A DNA stretch of 64,000 nt from Daejeonella sp. (lineage in GTDB: Bacteria; Bacteroidota; Bacteroidia; Sphingobacteriales; Sphingobacteriaceae): positions 51,912-115,911 of the forward strand of contig NZ_JAFEIG010000011.1 of the NCBI RefSeq assembly GCF_017495225.1. The letters run 5' to 3'. Below the pieces are notes generated by a model, which saw only the letters and a list, made by a program, of their open reading frames with translations, was not told the origin of the DNA and searched no databases. Below are positions 35,677 through 43,299 of the stretch, in pieces (positions within the stretch are counted from its first letter, which is position 1; every line of letters starts with the position of its first letter). The translations under genes were made by a program, and so were the position numbers.

Positions 35677-36426
35677 ATGTATATAATTCCAGCAATTGAT
35701 ATTTTAGATGCTAAGGTTGTCAGATTACGTGAAGGTGATTATGATCAAGTAACATCCTACGATGTTACCTTAGAGGAGATGATTGAGAAATATCAATCAA
35801 ACGGGACTGAATTCATACATATTATTGATTTGAATGGGGCGAAGGGAGATTTCAGCAATCAGAAATTTCTGTTTGATATCATCAAAAAAACGGATATTAA
35901 AATCCAATATGGTGGTGGTGTTCGCAGCATCGAAAAAGTAAAAGAGCTAATTGATGCAGGAATTCACCGTGTAATTGTTGGTACTCAGGCCATTACCAAT
36001 GCTAATTTCCTTCAGGAATTAAGTCTTGAGATATGTGGCAAAGATAAATGCCAAGATCAGGTGGTTATAGCCATTGATGTTTTAGATGAAGTCATTAAAT
36101 ATTCGGGATGGATGGAAAGCTCGCCCATCAAACTGATGGATTATGTAGATAAATGCCTCAACCTAGGCTTCTTCCGTTTTTTATGCACAGATATTGATAA
36201 AGATGGGAAATTGGGTGGTGCTGGAGTGGAGCTCTACAAAAAATTAATGGAACACTCGCCATTCATTAAGCTGATTGCTTCTGGAGGCGTAAGTTCGATG
36301 CAGGATATTGAAGATCTTCAAAAAATAAAAGTTGAATCTTGTGTAGTTGGTAAAGCCATATACGAGGGAAAAATATCCATTGAAGAAATTAAGGCCTGGA
36401 ATTTAAAATCCCTAATAAGCTTTTAA
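35677..36426 (+). CDS. hisA: ProFAR isomerase
   Basis: (Beta-alpha)8 isomerase producing PRFAR. 249 residues. Catalytic Asp8 (IIPAIDILDAKVVRL), IQYGGGVRSIEKVKELI, the second acidic region VVIAIDVLD, then TDIDKDGKLGGAGVELY and LIASGGVSSMQDIEDL. The 67-bp gap to hisF is the largest within the operon after the leader, with no clear promoter. Confidence 0.96.
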   Translation: MYIIPAIDILDAKVVRLREGDYDQVTSYDVTLEEMIEKYQSNGTEFIHIIDLNGAKGDFSNQKFLFDIIKKTDIKIQYGGGVRSIEKVKELIDAGIHRVIVGTQAITNANFLQELSLEICGKDKCQDQVVIAIDVLDEVIKYSGWMESSPIKLMDYVDKCLNLGFFRFLCTDIDKDGKLGGAGVELYKKLMEHSPFIKLIASGGVSSMQDIEDLQKIKVESCVVGKAIYEGKISIEEIKAWNLKSLISF

Positions 36427-36493
36427 ATTTAAGCCATAAGCATACATATCAAGGGTTTTAGGAATTAGTAATCCATGATTTATAATAAAAGAT

Positions 36494-37297
36494 TTGAATA
36501 CAGCACTAAATACAAAGCAAAGCATCACGCATTTGGGGACTGAACTCGCCAAGCGAATTATTCCTTGTTTAGACGTTAAAGACGGCCGCACCGTTAAAGG
36601 CGTCAATTTTGTGGCTTTGCGCGATGCCGGCGATCCTGTTGAGCTTGCCTATCAATATTCTGCTCAGGGTGCCGATGAATTGGTTTTTTTGGATATTACA
36701 GCCACTCATGAACGCCGAAAAACGATGGTTGAATTGGTGCGTTCGGTTGCACGACAGATAAATATCCCCTTTACCATTGGAGGTGGAATCAATGAAATTA
36801 CGGATGCCGATATTCTTCTGAATTCGGGTGCCGATAAAATTTCAGTTAATTCAGCAGCCGTTAGAAACCCAAATTTTATTGATGAATTGGCCCTTGCCTT
36901 TGGAAAGCAATTTGTAGTGGTAGCCATTGATACTAAGCATATTAATGGCAAAAATTTTGTCCACCTAAATGGTGGCAGAATTGCAACCGAAATTGAAACC
37001 GAAGACTGGATAAAAGAAGTCGAAAATAGAGGTGCAGGCGAAATACTTCTAACCTCTATGGACCATGACGGCACCAAAGCAGGCTTTGACAACGATTTAC
37101 TTAAGAAAGTCAATGATTCTATAAACATCCCTTTAATTGCTTCTGGTGGTGCGGGTAGCATTCAAGATTTTGTAGATCTATTTAAGCTAAGCAATGTAGA
37201 TGCAGCCCTAGCAGCATCGGTTTTTCACTATGGGGAGATATTAATTCCCGATTTGAAAAGCGTTTTGCATGAAAATAATATTGAAATTAGGCTTTAA
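36494..37297 (+). CDS. hisF: Imidazole glycerol phosphate synthase, cyclase subunit
   Basis: Cyclase partner of HisH, producing IGP and AICAR; AICAR is used by PurH (2674-4200). Motifs: [22 protein letters not shown] (catalytic Asp), [40 protein letters not shown] and [15 protein letters not shown]. No ATG exists near the family start (M)LAKRIIPC. The nearest usable codons are TTG at 36494 (267 residues, an 18-residue extension) and TTG at 36533 (254 residues, closer to the usual length). I list the longer form; the shorter is equally possible. Confidence 0.93.
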   Translation: MNTALNTKQSITHLGTELAKRIIPCLDVKDGRTVKGVNFVALRDAGDPVELAYQYSAQGADELVFLDITATHERRKTMVELVRSVARQINIPFTIGGGINEITDADILLNSGADKISVNSAAVRNPNFIDELALAFGKQFVVVAIDTKHINGKNFVHLNGGRIATEIETEDWIKEVENRGAGEILLTSMDHDGTKAGFDNDLLKKVNDSINIPLIASGGAGSIQDFVDLFKLSNVDAALAASVFHYGEILIPDLKSVLHENNIEIRL

Positions 37298-37314
37298 GCC
37301 CAAAAATATAAGAA

Positions 37315-37908
37315 ATGACCATTGATTTTAAAAAAGGTGAGGGATTAGTCCCAGTAGTAATTCAAGATGAAAAAACGCTTGAAGTGCTCATGTTGGGATA
37401 CATGAACGAAGAAGCCTATCAAAAAACAAAAACTGAAGGAAAAGTTACTTTTTTTTCAAGAAGTAAAAACCGACTTTGGACAAAAGGCGAAGAGAGTGGT
37501 AATTTCCTTCATGTAGTGTCTATCAAAGAAGATTGCGATCAAGATACGCTCCTGATTAAGGTAAATCCTGTGGGTGCAACCTGCCATAATGGAACCAGAT
37601 CTTGCTTTGATAGTGAATATAATCAGAATTTCATTTTCGAGCTCGAAAAAATCATTGACGAGCGATATAATCATCCCCTAGAGGGCTCTTACGTTAATAA
37701 ATTACGTGCAAAGGGCATCAATAAAATAGCACAAAAAGTGGGCGAAGAAGGTGTTGAGACCGTAATTGCAGCACTAAATGAAACTGAGCATGATTTTATT
37801 AATGAGGCTTCCGATTTAATCTTCCACTTATTAGTTTTGATGCGCGAAAAGAATGTAAGTCTGTCGAGTATTGCTAAAAACCTAGAAAATAGAAATTCAG
37901 GGAAATAA
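37315..37908 (+). CDS. hisI: Bifunctional PRA-CH / PRA-PH
   Basis: Fused HisI (cyclohydrolase) and HisE (pyrophosphohydrolase), steps 2 and 3 of histidine synthesis. 197 residues. HisI part (1-110): MLGYMNEEAYQKT, TFFSRSKNRLWTKGEESGN, and DCDQDTLLIKVNPVGATCHNGTRSCF with its metal-binding Asp/Cys cluster. HisE part (115-197): LRAKGINKIAQKVGEEGVETVIAA and DLIFHLLVLM. Last biosynthetic gene of the operon. Confidence 0.96.
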   Translation: MTIDFKKGEGLVPVVIQDEKTLEVLMLGYMNEEAYQKTKTEGKVTFFSRSKNRLWTKGEESGNFLHVVSIKEDCDQDTLLIKVNPVGATCHNGTRSCFDSEYNQNFIFELEKIIDERYNHPLEGSYVNKLRAKGINKIAQKVGEEGVETVIAALNETEHDFINEASDLIFHLLVLMREKNVSLSSIAKNLENRNSGK

Positions 37909-37938
37909 ACGCGTAAAGAGCATTTCAAGGAGTAGAAA

Positions 37939-38856
37939 ATGATAAAAATCGAGCACATTGATACCTTATCGGGACATCAAAACCCTATTTACAGCTTAGA
38001 GAATTCTCAAAAAAAAGGCATAATTTTCTCTGCAGGAAATGATAAAGGCGTTGTGGAATGGCGCGTAGATGCTCCAGGATTTATCAAAGTTTTATTTCCA
38101 GTTAGCTCATCAGTTTATGCATTACATTGTCCTGAGTCGGCACCGTTATTGCTTGCAGGTGAGCGTAACGGACAAGTAGATGTGTTTAATTTTGAAGAGC
38201 AAAGAATTAGCGCTGTTTTGCAGTTTCATAAGCTTCCTGTTTTTGACATCAAGACAATCGTTTCGAAAAACGAAATTCTAATCGCATCAGAAGATGGAAG
38301 CGTGTCGGTTTGGGACCTTTCTAGCTTTAAAATGCTCTATAACTTCAAGGTTTCCAATCAAACAGTCAGAGTAATTAGTGTTAGTCCCGATGAAAAAACA
38401 GTCGCATTTGGTTGTAAAGACAATAGCATTAAAATCTATAATTTAAGTGATTATAGCCTAAAACATGTATTAGATCAACATAGTCTGCCAATTAGCGCCT
38501 TGCAATTCTCACCTGATGGACGACAGCTTATTTCGGGTAGTAGAGATGCCCAGATGAAGGTTTGGAGCACGTCTGATTATTCACTCATTCAAAGTATCCC
38601 AGCACATTTATATTCCATTTATTCGATTGCTTTTCATCCTACCCTAGCAGTTCTAGCAACTGGAAGTAGAGATAAGAGCATAAAAATTTGGGATTCAGAA
38701 AATTTTCAATTATTGAAAACACTAAGTGTTGAAAAGGGCTTTGAAGGCCATCATTTATCCATCAATAAAATTGTGTGGGAGACTGTAAATCAGAAACTTA
38801 TATCCGTTGGCGATGATAAACTTTTAAAAATTTGGGATATAAAATTTAATGATTAG
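37939..38856 (+). CDS. WD40-repeat beta-propeller protein
   Basis: 305 residues, about seven WD40 blades with repeated endings such as GVVEWRVD, SVSVWDLS, SIKIYNLS, QMKVWSTS, SIKIWDSE and LLKIWDIK. No signal peptide or enzymatic domain, so probably a cytosolic interaction scaffold. It lies 30 bp after hisIE on the same strand and may be carried on the his transcript, but a role in histidine synthesis is not implied. Confidence 0.9.
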   Translation: MIKIEHIDTLSGHQNPIYSLENSQKKGIIFSAGNDKGVVEWRVDAPGFIKVLFPVSSSVYALHCPESAPLLLAGERNGQVDVFNFEEQRISAVLQFHKLPVFDIKTIVSKNEILIASEDGSVSVWDLSSFKMLYNFKVSNQTVRVISVSPDEKTVAFGCKDNSIKIYNLSDYSLKHVLDQHSLPISALQFSPDGRQLISGSRDAQMKVWSTSDYSLIQSIPAHLYSIYSIAFHPTLAVLATGSRDKSIKIWDSENFQLLKTLSVEKGFEGHHLSINKIVWETVNQKLISVGDDKLLKIWDIKFND

Positions 38857-38882
38857 CAAATAAAAATTAATTTTTTTCTAGG

Positions 38883-39668
38883 CTAAGAAAAGCGTTTCAC
38901 AATCCTAAGTTTATGGGTATATCTATTTAATTCAGCATTAAAAATCCCCTGATTATCAATAGGATCAATTCTGACCGTCCCAGATGCATGAATAATGGTT
39001 TGATTATCTAACATGATTCCGACATGCGTAATGCGACCTTCATCATTATCAAAGAAAGCAAGATCACCGGTGCGAGCTTCCTGCAAAAAAGCCACTAATT
39101 CACCTTGTTCGGCTTGCTGCCATGCATCGCGTTTCAGCTTTATCCCAAATTGTTTGAATACCATTTGAGAAAAACCAGAGCAATCGATTCCGAAGATAGA
39201 ACGACCGCCCCAAAGGTAGGGTGAACCAAGGTAGAATTGAGCTGAATCTTTTACACCAGATCGAAATTCAGAATATTTGGGATTTACGATTGTACCTTCA
39301 ATTTTATATCGAGTATCACCTAAATAAAATAGGTCATCTACATGGTGTGGGATTGTTGAACCTGCCAATAGCTTTAAAAGAAGCTGATTATCAGTCTTGT
39401 ATGCTTTACAAAAAACCTCCAATCCTAAAATGGACTTAGCATTGCTTAATCCATCAAACGCTGTCTGATTGATCTTTACATATTGTTTATTATCAATCCA
39501 TCCCTCATATTCATCATATTCAGTCAGAATTCGGCTCCACTTTTCTCCAACTTCCAATAAAGTGAAATGATCACCAAATAATAGTTGCGAGCACATTTCG
39601 CTTTTATCAGATGCTTCAGTCCTGAGAGGAACTAAAGATAAATTGCACACCCCAAATGATAGATTCAT
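38883..39668 (-). CDS. NlpC/P60 (C40) peptidoglycan endopeptidase with SH3-like domains
   Basis: 261 residues from ATG 39668. The open frame further up (to 39761) runs into the divergent promoter region and is rejected. Two SH3b-like segments (about 10-65 and 70-125) precede the NlpC/P60 domain, with catalytic Cys163 (FGIDCSGFSQMVFKQFG), His215 (RITHVGIML) and His227 (IIHASG). The layout resembles gamma-D-glutamyl-L-diamino-acid endopeptidases (dipeptidyl-peptidase VI type). No signal peptide is evident, so it may recycle muropeptides in the cytoplasm. Divergent from uspA. Confidence 0.88.
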   Translation of the reverse strand: MNLSFGVCNLSLVPLRTEASDKSEMCSQLLFGDHFTLLEVGEKWSRILTEYDEYEGWIDNKQYVKINQTAFDGLSNAKSILGLEVFCKAYKTDNQLLLKLLAGSTIPHHVDDLFYLGDTRYKIEGTIVNPKYSEFRSGVKDSAQFYLGSPYLWGGRSIFGIDCSGFSQMVFKQFGIKLKRDAWQQAEQGELVAFLQEARTGDLAFFDNDEGRITHVGIMLDNQTIIHASGTVRIDPIDNQGIFNAELNRYTHKLRIVKRFS

Positions 39669-39741
39669 GTTGCAAATAAACCAAATTTTGAGTAAATTAG
39701 CTAAGATGATAAAATTCCTATCATTATAAACGCCTAATATT

Positions 39742-40215
39742 ATGGTGAGCCCAGAAAACATTCATAGAATTCTTATCGCGGTTGAAGACAGTCCCTATTC
39801 GGAGCAAGCTGTACATTATGGGGTGCTTTTGGCTAAAAACCTCGGTTCAAAAATTACTTTGGTCCACGTGGATGAAATCCCAATCAGCTCCCCCTACTCT
39901 GCCGACCCACTATTAAATGAATCGCCAGTAATGATTCCTGAGTTGATGCATATTCAAGAGGAAGCGAGTAAGGCCTTATTTAAGAAAATAGAAGATAAAT
40001 ATGGATCTGAGGTAAAACTTACAACAGTAACAAAAATTGGAAGAGCACAGGATGAGATTTTGGCTGTTGCCGATGATTGCAAGGCAGATATGATCATTTT
40101 AGGAACCCATGGCAGGACGGGTTTCGACCATTTTATTTCAGGTAGTGTATCTCAAAGTGTGGCTCGGAAGGCTAAATGTCCGGTATTGATCATACCTAAT
40201 CCTGAAAAAAAATAG
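39742..40215 (+). CDS. Universal stress protein (UspA family)
   Basis: 157 residues. ILIAVEDSPYSEQAVHYGVLLAKN opens the alpha/beta Rossmann-like fold. GTHGRTGFDHFISGSVSQSVARKAKCPVLIIP carries the ATP-binding pattern GxxG-x9-GS of nucleotide-binding Usp proteins. Cytosolic; exact role unknown. Ends at a strong bidirectional terminator shared with the convergent ferredoxin gene. Confidence 0.92.
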   Translation: MVSPENIHRILIAVEDSPYSEQAVHYGVLLAKNLGSKITLVHVDEIPISSPYSADPLLNESPVMIPELMHIQEEASKALFKKIEDKYGSEVKLTTVTKIGRAQDEILAVADDCKADMIILGTHGRTGFDHFISGSVSQSVARKAKCPVLIIPNPEKK

Positions 40216-40220
40216 AACAA

Positions 40221-40256
40221 AAAAAAATGCGATCCGAAAACCGAATCGCATTTTTT
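40221..40256. terminator. Bidirectional terminator between uspA and ferredoxin genes
   Basis: AAAAAATGCGAT and ATCGCATTTTTT form a perfect 12-bp stem around an 11-nt loop, with A- and T-runs on both sides, so it can work for both convergent genes. Confidence 0.9.
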
Positions 40257-40270
40257 ATCTAAGAGTATTT

Positions 40271-40621
40271 TTACTCTACGTGAAGCCAAGCTTTCTTAGC
40301 TAGTAATTCTTCACGAGATTCGCGAACATCTTCATCATCTACACAGCAATCTACCGGACAAACGGCAGCGCATTGTGGTTCATCGTGAAAGCCAACACAT
40401 TCAGTACATTTATCTGGTACTATGTAATATACTTCGTCAGAGATTGCCGATTGAACTTCTTCAGCCTCCAGATTAGTTCCATCACCGAAGTCGATTAAAC
40501 CTCTAAGCTTAGTTCCATCCGAAAATCTCCATGTTGCACCCGCATCATAAATTGCGTTATTCGGGCATTCAGGCTCGCATGCCCCGCAGTTAATACACTC
40601 GTCGGTGATTTTAATTGCCAT
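40271..40621 (-). CDS. 4Fe-4S dicluster ferredoxin
   Basis: 116 residues. Two cluster-binding motifs: Cys9-Cys12-Cys15-Cys19 ([12 protein letters not shown]) and Cys72-Cys75-Cys84-Cys88 ([18 protein letters not shown]). The second has the longer spacing of 2[4Fe-4S] ferredoxins of the Allochromatium type. A 50-residue insert with an acidic stretch separates them. Small electron carrier; the partner may be the divergently encoded acyl-CoA reductase, but this is only neighbourhood evidence. Promoter box at 40695-40702. Confidence 0.92.
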   Translation of the reverse strand: MAIKITDECINCGACEPECPNNAIYDAGATWRFSDGTKLRGLIDFGDGTNLEAEEVQSAISDEVYYIVPDKCTECVGFHDEPQCAAVCPVDCCVDDEDVRESREELLAKKAWLHVE

Positions 40622-40694
40622 TTTGTATAATATTCTATTTGTTACGTTAATTTTGCATCAAAACTGAGCAAAAACTCATTTTTAAATGATAGTG

Positions 40695-40702
40695 CAAATA
40701 TA
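40695..40702 (-). promoter_or_regulatory. -7 box (TATATTTG) of the ferredoxin gene
   Basis: Exact TAnnTTTG on the minus strand. The predicted leader to ATG 40621 is about 67 nt and contains nothing obvious. Confidence 0.5.
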
Positions 40703-40727
40703 ACATTATTTGAAGTAAAAAAATTAG

Positions 40728-41753
40728 ATGAGTAAGATTTTGACAAGCAAACAACGAATCGTGGCATTTATACAACTGGGAAAGTTTCTAAAAAACCCAG
40801 ATGAGCAATTAAAACAATTAATCGCATCAGCAAAACAGTATAATGCATGGTTTACACCAGAAAGTACCGCACAAGCTGTCGAAGCTATTGCTAAGATGCT
40901 TAATGAAAGCGATTTAGAGAAATGGATGGGCCAATATCATGGTAAAAGCGATAAACAAAAAGCGATAGGTTTAATCCTTGCCGGAAATATTCCTTTAGTT
41001 GGCTTTCATGATATTTTATGTGTTTTAGCCTCTGGAAATAAGGCATTAATTAAATTGTCATCGCAAGACAAGCTTCTTACACCCTATATTTTGAATAAAT
41101 TGGTGGAGATAGAGCCCGCATTTGCAGAACAATTTGAGTTTATTGAAAGACTTCAAAATTTTGATGCTGTTATTGCCACTGGAAGTAATAATACCTCACG
41201 TTATTTCGACTATTATTTTAGTAAAGTTCCAAATATTATTCGCAAAAATAGAAATAGCATTGCGGTATTAAATGGAACTGAAAGTAAGCAAGAATTACAT
41301 GCACTAGGACATGATATTTTTGATTATTTCGGACTTGGCTGCAGGAATGTCTCGAAGGTTTTTGTCCCGAAAGGATATAAATTCGATACTTTTTTCGAAT
41401 CTATCGAAGATTTTAAGTCGATTGCCGATCATCATAAATACAATAATAACTACGACTATAATAAATCCATTTTCTTGGTAAATTTGGATAAACATTTGGA
41501 CAATGGATTTTTATTGGTGAAGGAAGATGAGCGATTTGCCTCCCCCCTAGCCGTTCTCTATTATGAAGAATATGAAAGTATTACAGCGCTAGATAAAAAA
41601 TTAGTCGAGCAAGCAGATCAAATCCAATGCATTGTTTCAAATGAAAGTTTAAGCATGGATACATTTGCTTTCGGACAAAGTCAATGCCCTGCATTGTGGG
41701 ATTATGCGGATGGGGTGGATACGATGGGGTTTTTGGAGGGGTTAGGGAGATGA
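40728..41753 (+). CDS. LuxC-family acyl-CoA reductase
   Basis: 341 residues. It resembles LuxC/acyl-CoA reductases that reduce activated fatty acids to aldehydes with NADPH. GLILAGNIPLVGFHDILCVLASGNKALIKLSS, AVIATGSNNTSRYFDYYF and YFGLGCRNVSKVFVPKGY (probable active-site Cys in GLGCRNVS) are visible. It is shorter than LuxC of luminous bacteria, and no luxD/E/AB are nearby, so bioluminescence is not suggested; a lipid or aldehyde metabolism role is likely. The stop codon is immediately followed by a TTATCAG heptad array. Confidence 0.82.
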   Translation: MSKILTSKQRIVAFIQLGKFLKNPDEQLKQLIASAKQYNAWFTPESTAQAVEAIAKMLNESDLEKWMGQYHGKSDKQKAIGLILAGNIPLVGFHDILCVLASGNKALIKLSSQDKLLTPYILNKLVEIEPAFAEQFEFIERLQNFDAVIATGSNNTSRYFDYYFSKVPNIIRKNRNSIAVLNGTESKQELHALGHDIFDYFGLGCRNVSKVFVPKGYKFDTFFESIEDFKSIADHHKYNNNYDYNKSIFLVNLDKHLDNGFLLVKEDERFASPLAVLYYEEYESITALDKKLVEQADQIQCIVSNESLSMDTFAFGQSQCPALWDYADGVDTMGFLEGLGR

Positions 41754-41864
41754 GTTGTCAGTTATCAGTTATCAGTTATCAGTTATCAGTTATCAGGCTA
41801 GCGACATCTGGTTACCTGGTGGCTGAGGTTCTCGAAGCCCGGTGGCTGAGGTCTTCTCGAAGCC
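41754..41864. repeat. TTATCAG heptad array plus two GGCTGAG...AGCC hairpin units
   Basis: About five tandem TTATCAG/TTGTCAG units (41754-41796) start right after the acyl-CoA reductase stop. GGCTAGCGACATCTGG follows, then two tandem copies of GGTGGCTGAGGTTCTCGAAGCC-like hairpin sequence (41818-41864). Same building blocks as the large array at 63262-64000. Open frames across it are chance. Confidence 0.8.
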
Positions 41865-41897
41865 AAAGACCAGATACCTGAGAAGCGTTCAAATATT

Positions 41898-41988
41898 CTC
41901 CCGCAGATTGCACAGATAAACGCAGAAATATCATTAAAACATTTAGATCTTAACAAAGATCTGCGAAAATCAGCGACATCTGCGGGAG
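41898..41988. repeat. 91-bp element with terminal inverted repeats
   Basis: CTCCCGCAGAT (41898-41908) and ATCTGCGGGAG (41978-41988) are perfect inverted repeats. Inner pieces (ACGCAGAAAT; AGATCTGCGAAAATC) also partly pair. No coding capacity: a MITE-like or REP-like insertion. Confidence 0.65.
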
Positions 41989-42014
41989 GCAAATAAATTA
42001 GCTGGAATTAAGGC

Positions 42015-42135
42015 CTTTTGTCCTTTCTCTTTGCTCCTTATTCCTTACTCAAACAAGAGTTGTCAGTTGTCAGTTATCAGGCTAGCGACATCTGAAATTC
42101 TTTTGTCCTTTCTCTTTGCTCCTTATTCCTTGCTC
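42015..42135. repeat. 36-bp direct repeats with heptads between
   Basis: CTTTTGTCCTTTCTCTTTGC and the following CCTTATTCCTT occur at 42015-42050 and 42100-42135 with one mismatch near the end (ACTC versus GCTC). Between them lie three TTGTCAG/TTATCAG heptads and a second GGCTAGCGACATCTG. Confidence 0.7.
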
Positions 42136-42183
42136 TAATCTCCGCAATCACAAAAATCATATAAATCATAGTTCAGACAGGTT

Positions 42184-42245
42184 GTGAGATGTGAGATGTG
42201 AGATGTGAGATATGAGATGTGAGATGTGAGATGTGAGATGTGAGA
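42184..42245. repeat. TGTGAGA heptanucleotide array
   Basis: About nine near-perfect 7-bp units of TGTGAGA (one TATGAGA), upstream of the 67-residue gene and ftsE. The most regular of the GAGATGT-type arrays in the window. Confidence 0.8.
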
Positions 42246-42294
42246 ATTTAGCTTAAATTAACAATAATCCACACGAATTAATAAATTAAACAAT

Positions 42295-42302
42295 TAACTT
42301 TG
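42295..42302 (+). promoter_or_regulatory. -7 box (TAACTTTG), predicted leaderless transcript
   Basis: Exact TAnnTTTG match ending 6 nt before ATG 42309. Transcription would start at or within a base or two of the start codon. This also argues against the in-frame TTG at 42300. Confidence 0.55.
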
Positions 42303-42308
42303 CCTTTG

Positions 42309-42512
42309 ATGTATGTGATTAAAGTTAAGGGAGTTGCAAAAATTCCAGATTACGTTCAACTTCGTGATGAAAAATTCACTTTGTTGGCCTATTTTCGCTT
42401 AGACAGACCTGAGAAAGCATTAGAAAAAGCTGGGTATGGAGAGCGTGCAGACTACATTATGGATAAAATTAAAGAATTGCCTTTTGGGCAAATTTTAAAA
42501 CTTGAATTATGA
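42309..42512 (+). CDS. Small conserved hypothetical protein upstream of FtsE
   Basis: 67 residues (MYVIKVKGVAKIPDYVQLRD ... GQILKLEL), soluble, mixed alpha/beta in appearance, no cysteine or known motif. Family not named by me. Its stop overlaps the ftsE start (ATGA), so the two proteins are made together. Preceded by a -7 box only 6 nt away, which suggests a leaderless mRNA. The tight coupling suggests a role with FtsE or simply shared expression. Confidence 0.75.
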   Translation: MYVIKVKGVAKIPDYVQLRDEKFTLLAYFRLDRPEKALEKAGYGERADYIMDKIKELPFGQILKLEL

Positions 42513-43189
42513 TAAGCAAGTCGGTTATAAAATTAGAGGGTGTTGACATTTATCAGCAGAAACATCTTGTTCTAAACAATGTAAATCTGGAAATCAACCC
42601 GGGGGAATTTGTCTTCCTTATTGGTCAAACGGGTTCTGGTAAAAGTAGCTTATTAAAAGTTATTTATGGTGAGCTTCACATAGCGAATGGCGAAGGTCAG
42701 GTTGCTGGCTTCGATCTAAAAAATCTGACAGATAAAGAAGTACCATTCCTTCGCAGAAAGTTAGGAATTGTATTTCAAGATTTCCAATTATTAACTGATC
42801 GTAGCATTGAGGAGAATTTAGAATTTGTACTTAAAGCTACTGGCTGGAATGATAAAAACCTTATTTCTACACGAATATTAGATGTTTTAGAGAAAGTCGG
42901 ACTACGTTCAAAAGTTAAAAAAATGCCTCATGAGCTATCGGGAGGTGAACAACAACGCGTAGTTATTGCTAGAGCCTTACTTAATGATCCTGAGTTAATT
43001 TTAGCTGATGAACCTACAGGAAACTTAGACCCTGATACCTCTGAAGATATTGTTGGCTTATTGAAAGAAATCAGTCAATCGGGTACTGCGGTATTGATGG
43101 CATCTCATGATTATCACATCATCCGTACCTTTCCATCAAGAATTATTAAATGTGAAGGTGGAGCAATTCACCAGGATGCACAGATTTAA
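42509..43189 (+). CDS. ftsE: Cell-division ABC ATPase FtsE
   Basis: 226 residues. Walker [12 protein letters not shown] (about 38-48), Q-loop region [12 protein letters not shown], signature LSGGEQQRV, Walker [16 protein letters not shown]-loop SHDYHII. This combination is typical of FtsE/LolD-type ATPases; FtsE is favoured by [13 protein letters not shown] and the absence of a lipoprotein-export partner. With FtsX it controls peptidoglycan hydrolases at the septum, but ftsX is not adjacent here. Confidence 0.85.
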   Translation: MISKSVIKLEGVDIYQQKHLVLNNVNLEINPGEFVFLIGQTGSGKSSLLKVIYGELHIANGEGQVAGFDLKNLTDKEVPFLRRKLGIVFQDFQLLTDRSIEENLEFVLKATGWNDKNLISTRILDVLEKVGLRSKVKKMPHELSGGEQQRVVIARALLNDPELILADEPTGNLDPDTSEDIVGLLKEISQSGTAVLMASHDYHIIRTFPSRIIKCEGGAIHQDAQI

Positions 43190-43217
43190 TTAAATTCCAA
43201 AATAAGCATTTATTTTA

Positions 43218-43289
43218 TGTCAGTTTGAGGGTATTTATACCTAAAATGCTGACAGCTTGACTGATTTATTTTTTGGCAAAAAAATTGTC
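43218..43289 (+). promoter_or_regulatory. Inverted repeats and -24/-12-like sequence before grpE
   Basis: Nested inverted repeats TGTCAG (43218-43223)/CTGACA (43249-43254) and GGTAT/ATACC (43230-43241) form a symmetric stem-loop. Then comes TGACAGCTTGACTGA, and TGGCA (43274-43278)...TTGTC (43285-43289) with the GG-to-G spacing of a sigma-54 promoter but TTGT instead of TTGC. It could be a stress-responsive control region for grpE-dnaJ; part may also terminate ftsE. Confidence 0.45.
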
Positions 43290-43299
43290 ATTAGATAAT

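Noticed and set aside
40728..41753. Bioluminescence system suggested by the LuxC-like gene
   Set aside because: No luxA, luxB, luxD or luxE in the vicinity, and the protein is shorter than LuxC of luminous species.
41684..41992. Short open frames (65 codons plus, 64 codons minus) after the acyl-CoA reductase
   Set aside because: They run through heptad, hairpin and inverted-repeat elements and overlap the real gene end.
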